A stretch of 32,018 nucleotides of DNA from an uncultured Fimbriimonadales bacterium (GTDB taxonomy: Bacteria; Armatimonadota; Fimbriimonadia; Fimbriimonadales; GBS-DC): contig CALKLF010000075.1 in NCBI GenBank assembly GCA_937992175.1, positions 1 to 32,018 on the forward strand, written 5' to 3'. The notes under the pieces were generated by a model that was not told the origin of the DNA, searched no databases, and saw only the letters and a list, made by a program, of their open reading frames with translations. The translations under genes and the position numbers were made by a program. Positions 29,374 to 32,018 of the stretch are shown here, in pieces (position 1 is the stretch's first letter; each line of letters starts with the position of its first letter).

Positions 29374-29802
29374 GCTGGGACACGCCACGCAGCATCTCGG
29401 GCAGCGGTTTCGATATCACTGCGTGAGCCACCGCCGCTTCGATGAGCGTCGTGAAAACATACATCGCGCCAATCGCCAGCGCAATGGGAAGCGCGACGCT
29501 CCAGTACCAGAGCGCGTCCCCGAAAAGCAGGTAGAACGGATAGCCGACAGCAAGCAAGAGAGGGCGGTTGAACCACATGCCCGCAAAGAAGGGGAGGTAG
29601 TTCGCCCCCAGCATGATTCCAAGCGCAGGCAAAAATCGGATACCTAACAGGCGCATAATCAACGCCGCCTCCAGAACAGCGACCAAGGGGTTGAGCATGA
29701 TTCCGTGCAACAGCCCCGCCGACTGCATCGCGGTGCTCATATTCGCGTGGGCTGCCAGAAACCCAGCGCGGCAAACGCGAGGCACAGTTTCCACTTTCGC
29801 AT
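29363..29802 (-). pseudogene. Small membrane protein with an apparent single-base frameshift in its signal peptide
   Basis: A well-placed GAGGAG precedes an ATG at 29802 that encodes MRKWKLCLAFAALGF, clearly the start of a signal peptide, but the frame then ends at TGA (FWQPTRI). In the next frame LAAHANMSTAMQSAGLLHG continues into a convincing membrane protein with three or four hydrophobic segments (LVAVLEAALIMRLLGIRFL; LLLAVGYPFYLLFGD; WSVALPIALAIGAMYVFTTL). One missing base near 29760 (TTTC-TGG) would restore one continuous protein with an AHA cleavage site. Either a real mutation or an assembly error. An internal start at 29740 could still give 125 residues. It is 12 bp downstream of the antiporter gene. 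Function unknown. Confidence 0.6.
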
Positions 29803-29814
29803 CGTCGTTCCTCC

Positions 29815-31545
29815 TCAGTTCGCGAAAACGCCTTCTTTGGTGTCCTGCAGCATCTGATAGTGCCGCGCGCGGCACTGGTTCATCAACTGCAGGCGCATTT
29901 CATTTTCCACCCCCAAAAGTCGCATTATCCTGCCAGCGATTTCGATAAAGGTTTCAAACTCTTCTGGAACCACATCGGTCGCCCCTGCCGCATAGAGGGG
30001 TTCGATTTCCGACATGTAGCGCGTGCGCACAATCACATACACATCGGGGTTCAGCTCGCGGATGGTGCGCACGGTATAGCGCGCGCTGATGGGATCGGAG
30101 ACGGCAATCACGACGGCGCGGGCGCGTTCGATGCCCGCCGCGTGCATGATTTCAGGGTGCGCGGCGTCGCCGTACACGACGGGGATGCCCTGTTTCTGCG
30201 CCTCGCGCACGAGCGCGCCGTTCATCTCCACCACCACGAACGGCTCGTTCAACTCGCGCAGCAAGCTCGCCAGATTGCGTCCGTTCAGCCCGAAGCCGAC
30301 GATGATGATGTGGTCGCTGAGTTCAGGGTGTGTTTCGTGTTTGGCGCGAGTGCGGGCGAGCCAGTGGGCGCGTCGGGTCGCACGCGCCAGAATCTGATAG
30401 GTCGCAGCGAGCAGGATGGGCGTCAGCAGAATGCTCAGCGAAGTGCCCGCCACCAGCCCGTTCAGCAGGTCGGGCGGCAGCAGCTGGGTGGCGCGCGACT
30501 GCTCCATCAGCACGAACGAGAACTCGCCAATGTTCGCCAGCGCGACGCCCGCCAGCAACCCCACCCGCAACGGACGCCGAATCGCCTGCGCAATCCCCAG
30601 CACCAGCAGACACTTGAACGCCATCAGCGCGAGCGTCCACGCCAGCACCTGACCCCAGTTGTCCCGCAGATAGGGCAAATCCACCAGCATGCCGACCGAG
30701 ATGAAAAAGAGCGCGAGGAAGCTGTCGCGAAACGGGATGATGTTGGCGGTAATCTGGTGGCTGTAGGGCGTTTCGGAGATAATCACGCCCGCCACGAACG
30801 CCCCCAGCGCAGGCGACAGCCCCAGCGACTGCGTGATGTAGCCCATCAGCAGCGCGATAAACAGCGACCCCAGCACAGGGATCTCGCGCGAATCGGATGC
30901 GACAATCCAGCGTAGCAGCGTCGGCACAATCACCCGCGCCGCCAGATAGACCCCCGCCACCCCCACGACGGTAAAGATGAGTTTCACGCCCACCATCGAC
31001 AGCCCGCGCTCCTGAATCTGCGTCAGGAACGGCAGCACCGCCATGAAAATCGGCGCCATGATGTCCTGAAAAAGCAACACGCCAACGGCGAACCGCCCAT
31101 GCGTGCTGTCCAGCTCCTCGCGCTGCTTGAGAATCTTGACCCCGACGGCGGTGCTGCTGAGGCTAATAATCATCCCCAGCGCAATCGCCTGCGCCAGATT
31201 GAATCCCAGCAACCCCGCCCCCACTGCGCTGATGACTGCCGTCAGCGCCACTTGCGCAATCCCCGCCCGCAGCACATAGTGGCGCAACTGCAGAAGCCGA
31301 TCGATGGAGAACTCTACGCCCAGCGAGAACAGCAGCAGCACGACGCCGAGCTCCGCGAGCAGCTTGATGGCTTCCGCCTCGCTCACCCAGCCCAGTCCAT
31401 AGGGTCCAATCACCGCCCCCGTCAGGATGAACCCCACAATCGACGGCAAACGCAGACGCTGAAACAGCGCCACGATAACGATGCTGACGCCGATGACTAG
31501 GAGGATGCTCTCCGCGAGGTGGGACGCATGCGTTCCTTCCGCCAC
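29815..31545 (-). CDS. CPA2-family cation:proton antiporter with TrkA-N domain (KefB-like)
   Basis: A 576-residue protein: about twelve membrane helices (residues 10-390) followed by a cytosolic RCK/TrkA-N nucleotide-binding domain (HIIIVGFGLNGRNLASLL near 405, VVYGDAAHPEIMHAAGIERA near 450). The antiporter core has GFILTGAVIGPYGLG, LLLFSLGVEFS, LSSTAVGVKIL, FQDIMAPIFM and SPALGAFVAGVIISETPY, as in KefB/KefC and related K+/H+ or Na+/H+ exchangers. NAD(H) or a similar ligand probably gates it. The start is GTG at 31545, 8 nt behind a TACAAT box and without a Shine-Dalgarno sequence, so probably leaderless. It heads a minus-strand unit with the small membrane protein. Confidence 0.9.
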   Translation of the reverse strand: MAEGTHASHLAESILLVIGVSIVIVALFQRLRLPSIVGFILTGAVIGPYGLGWVSEAEAIKLLAELGVVLLLFSLGVEFSIDRLLQLRHYVLRAGIAQVALTAVISAVGAGLLGFNLAQAIALGMIISLSSTAVGVKILKQREELDSTHGRFAVGVLLFQDIMAPIFMAVLPFLTQIQERGLSMVGVKLIFTVVGVAGVYLAARVIVPTLLRWIVASDSREIPVLGSLFIALLMGYITQSLGLSPALGAFVAGVIISETPYSHQITANIIPFRDSFLALFFISVGMLVDLPYLRDNWGQVLAWTLALMAFKCLLVLGIAQAIRRPLRVGLLAGVALANIGEFSFVLMEQSRATQLLPPDLLNGLVAGTSLSILLTPILLAATYQILARATRRAHWLARTRAKHETHPELSDHIIIVGFGLNGRNLASLLRELNEPFVVVEMNGALVREAQKQGIPVVYGDAAHPEIMHAAGIERARAVVIAVSDPISARYTVRTIRELNPDVYVIVRTRYMSEIEPLYAAGATDVVPEEFETFIEIAGRIMRLLGVENEMRLQLMNQCRARHYQMLQDTKEGVFAN

Positions 31546-31553
31546 AACGGCGA

Positions 31554-31559
31554 ATTGTA
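31554..31559 (-). promoter_or_regulatory. -10 element of the CPA2 antiporter gene, leaderless arrangement
   Basis: Minus-strand TACAAT, 8 nt before the GTG at 31545. A weak TTTTGC sits 17 bp further upstream. Confidence 0.45.
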
Positions 31560-31643
31560 CCTGAATCGGCGGGCAGGCAAAACCGATTGGGATTTCAAGT
31601 GCCGTAAAACCTTCATTAGGGGAGCGCCCGTCTTTTTTTCACC

Positions 31644-32018
31644 CTCACCCCCTGCCCCCTCTCCCACGCCGTGGGAGAGGGGGAACGCCCATGCTGCACC
31701 TGCGCTGAGGGTGTTCGAAAAACGCTTCGAGTTGGTAGAGATTCCTCGCCTGCGGCGCGGAATGACAAAGGAAGCGGCGCGGAAGGACAGGCTTTGCGCA
31801 CTCCCTGTCATGCCGAGCGCGTCTTTTGTCATGCCGAGCGAACGCGAGGCATCTGAGATTCCTCGCCTGCGACTCGGAATGACAGGGGTTGCGCTCCGAA
31901 TGCCCCTTGTCATGCCGAGCGGAGCGAGGCATCTCATACACTGACGCCCCCCGATTTTTCGAACACCCTCACCTGCGCTTTACTCCCCTCTCCCACGCCG
32001 TGGGAGAGGGGCTGGGGG
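31644..32018 (+). repeat. CTCACCCCC/CCCTCTCCC palindromic repeat, split by an insertion
   Basis: The left part is 31644-31706 (CTCACCCCCTGCCCCC to CACCTGCGCT) and the right part resumes at 31980 (TTACTCCCCTCTCCCACGCC) and runs off the window. Joined, the two parts align along their length with the uninterrupted copy at 21896-22002 (minus strand). Confidence 0.8.
31698..31979. mobile_element. MITE-like insertion with 16-bp terminal inverted repeats and 9-bp target duplication
   Basis: GAGGGTGTTCGAAAAA (31707-31722) and its exact complement TTTTTCGAACACCCTC (31955-31970) bound 264 bp. ACCTGCGCT flanks both sides (31698-31706 and 31971-31979). Inside are several arms of the GATTCCTCGC/GGAATGACA and TGTCATGCCGAGCG modules (31738, 31805, 31829, 31855, 31907). 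It encodes no transposase. Confidence 0.85.

Noticed and set aside
31621-31640. T-run (TTTTTTT) that could be a terminator
   Set aside because: No stable stem lies directly before it and no plus-strand gene ends nearby.
31497-31937. 146-residue minus-strand frame at the right end
   Set aside because: It is translated repeat DNA from the MITE-like insertion and the palindromic repeat.

Overview
This 32 kb window is G+C-rich, densely coded bacterial chromosome. The best taxonomic guess is an Armatimonadota (Fimbriimonadia-like), probably thermophilic, lineage. The evidence is circumstantial: a prepilin-like protein with the [12 protein letters not shown] and H/DG-type signatures common in that phylum, HAF-repeat exported proteins ending in tandem DADLL-type calcium-loop repeats, and many short genes whose -10 box lies directly against the start codon. 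No rRNA, tRNA, CRISPR or full-length insertion sequence was seen.

Layout. (1) 1-3541, minus strand: 5' part of carB, a CDGSH iron-sulfur protein, an M29 aminopeptidase translationally coupled to a polysaccharide-deacetylase-like enzyme, and a prepilin-like protein. (2) 3652-6257, plus: rnc (RNase III), mtnP (methylthioadenosine phosphorylase) and a MoxR ATPase. (3) 6259-9245, minus: an Fe-ADH/glycerol-1-phosphate dehydrogenase-like enzyme, a GT4 glycosyltransferase and an exported DUF1080 protein. (4) 9336-14060: a TlpA-like thioredoxin, a free-standing 83-residue dockerin-like protein (minus), a half-size HsdS-like protein coupled to an HsdR-N/MTase remnant, and an AEC transporter. (5) 14164-18796, plus: a truncated exported protein, a HAF-repeat protein, a small ORF and a 941-residue SARP-type regulator. 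(6) 18795-19449: repeat-rich DNA with a terminator. (7) 19450-21399, minus: a cyclase-family hydrolase and a second HAF protein. (8) 21400-22116: about 700 bp of nested inverted-repeat elements with no credible gene. (9) 22117-26173, minus: MIP18-family protein, HtpX, a Zn/Cd-type P1B ATPase and a Fur-family regulator with a clear promoter-operator. (10) 26265-29226, plus: CcmE (CXXXY type) and CcmF, separated by a hairpin cluster. (11) 29248-31545, minus: CPA2 antiporter, a frameshifted membrane protein and a small ORF. (12) 31546-32018: repeats, including an insertion with a visible target duplication.

How genes work together. Three gene pairs share ATGA stop/start overlaps (deacetylase/M29, fur/P-ATPase, htpX/MIP18), indicating coupled translation. 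Fur and the metal pump form an autoregulated metal-homeostasis operon, divergent from cytochrome c maturation genes. Three unrelated exported proteins share the C-terminal repeat ending FGxGC at the last residue, suggesting a common sorting or attachment module.

The most unusual content is repeat biology. One palindromic module (GATTCCTCGC...CGGAATGACA) occurs inside at least three different inverted-repeat frames. One frame is flanked by a 9-bp duplication and interrupts another repeat whose uninterrupted sibling lies 10 kb away. Separate 22-nt hairpins keep their shape while the stem sequence changes. These are small non-coding elements; no transposase for them is in the window. All function calls come from reading motifs by eye, with no database search.
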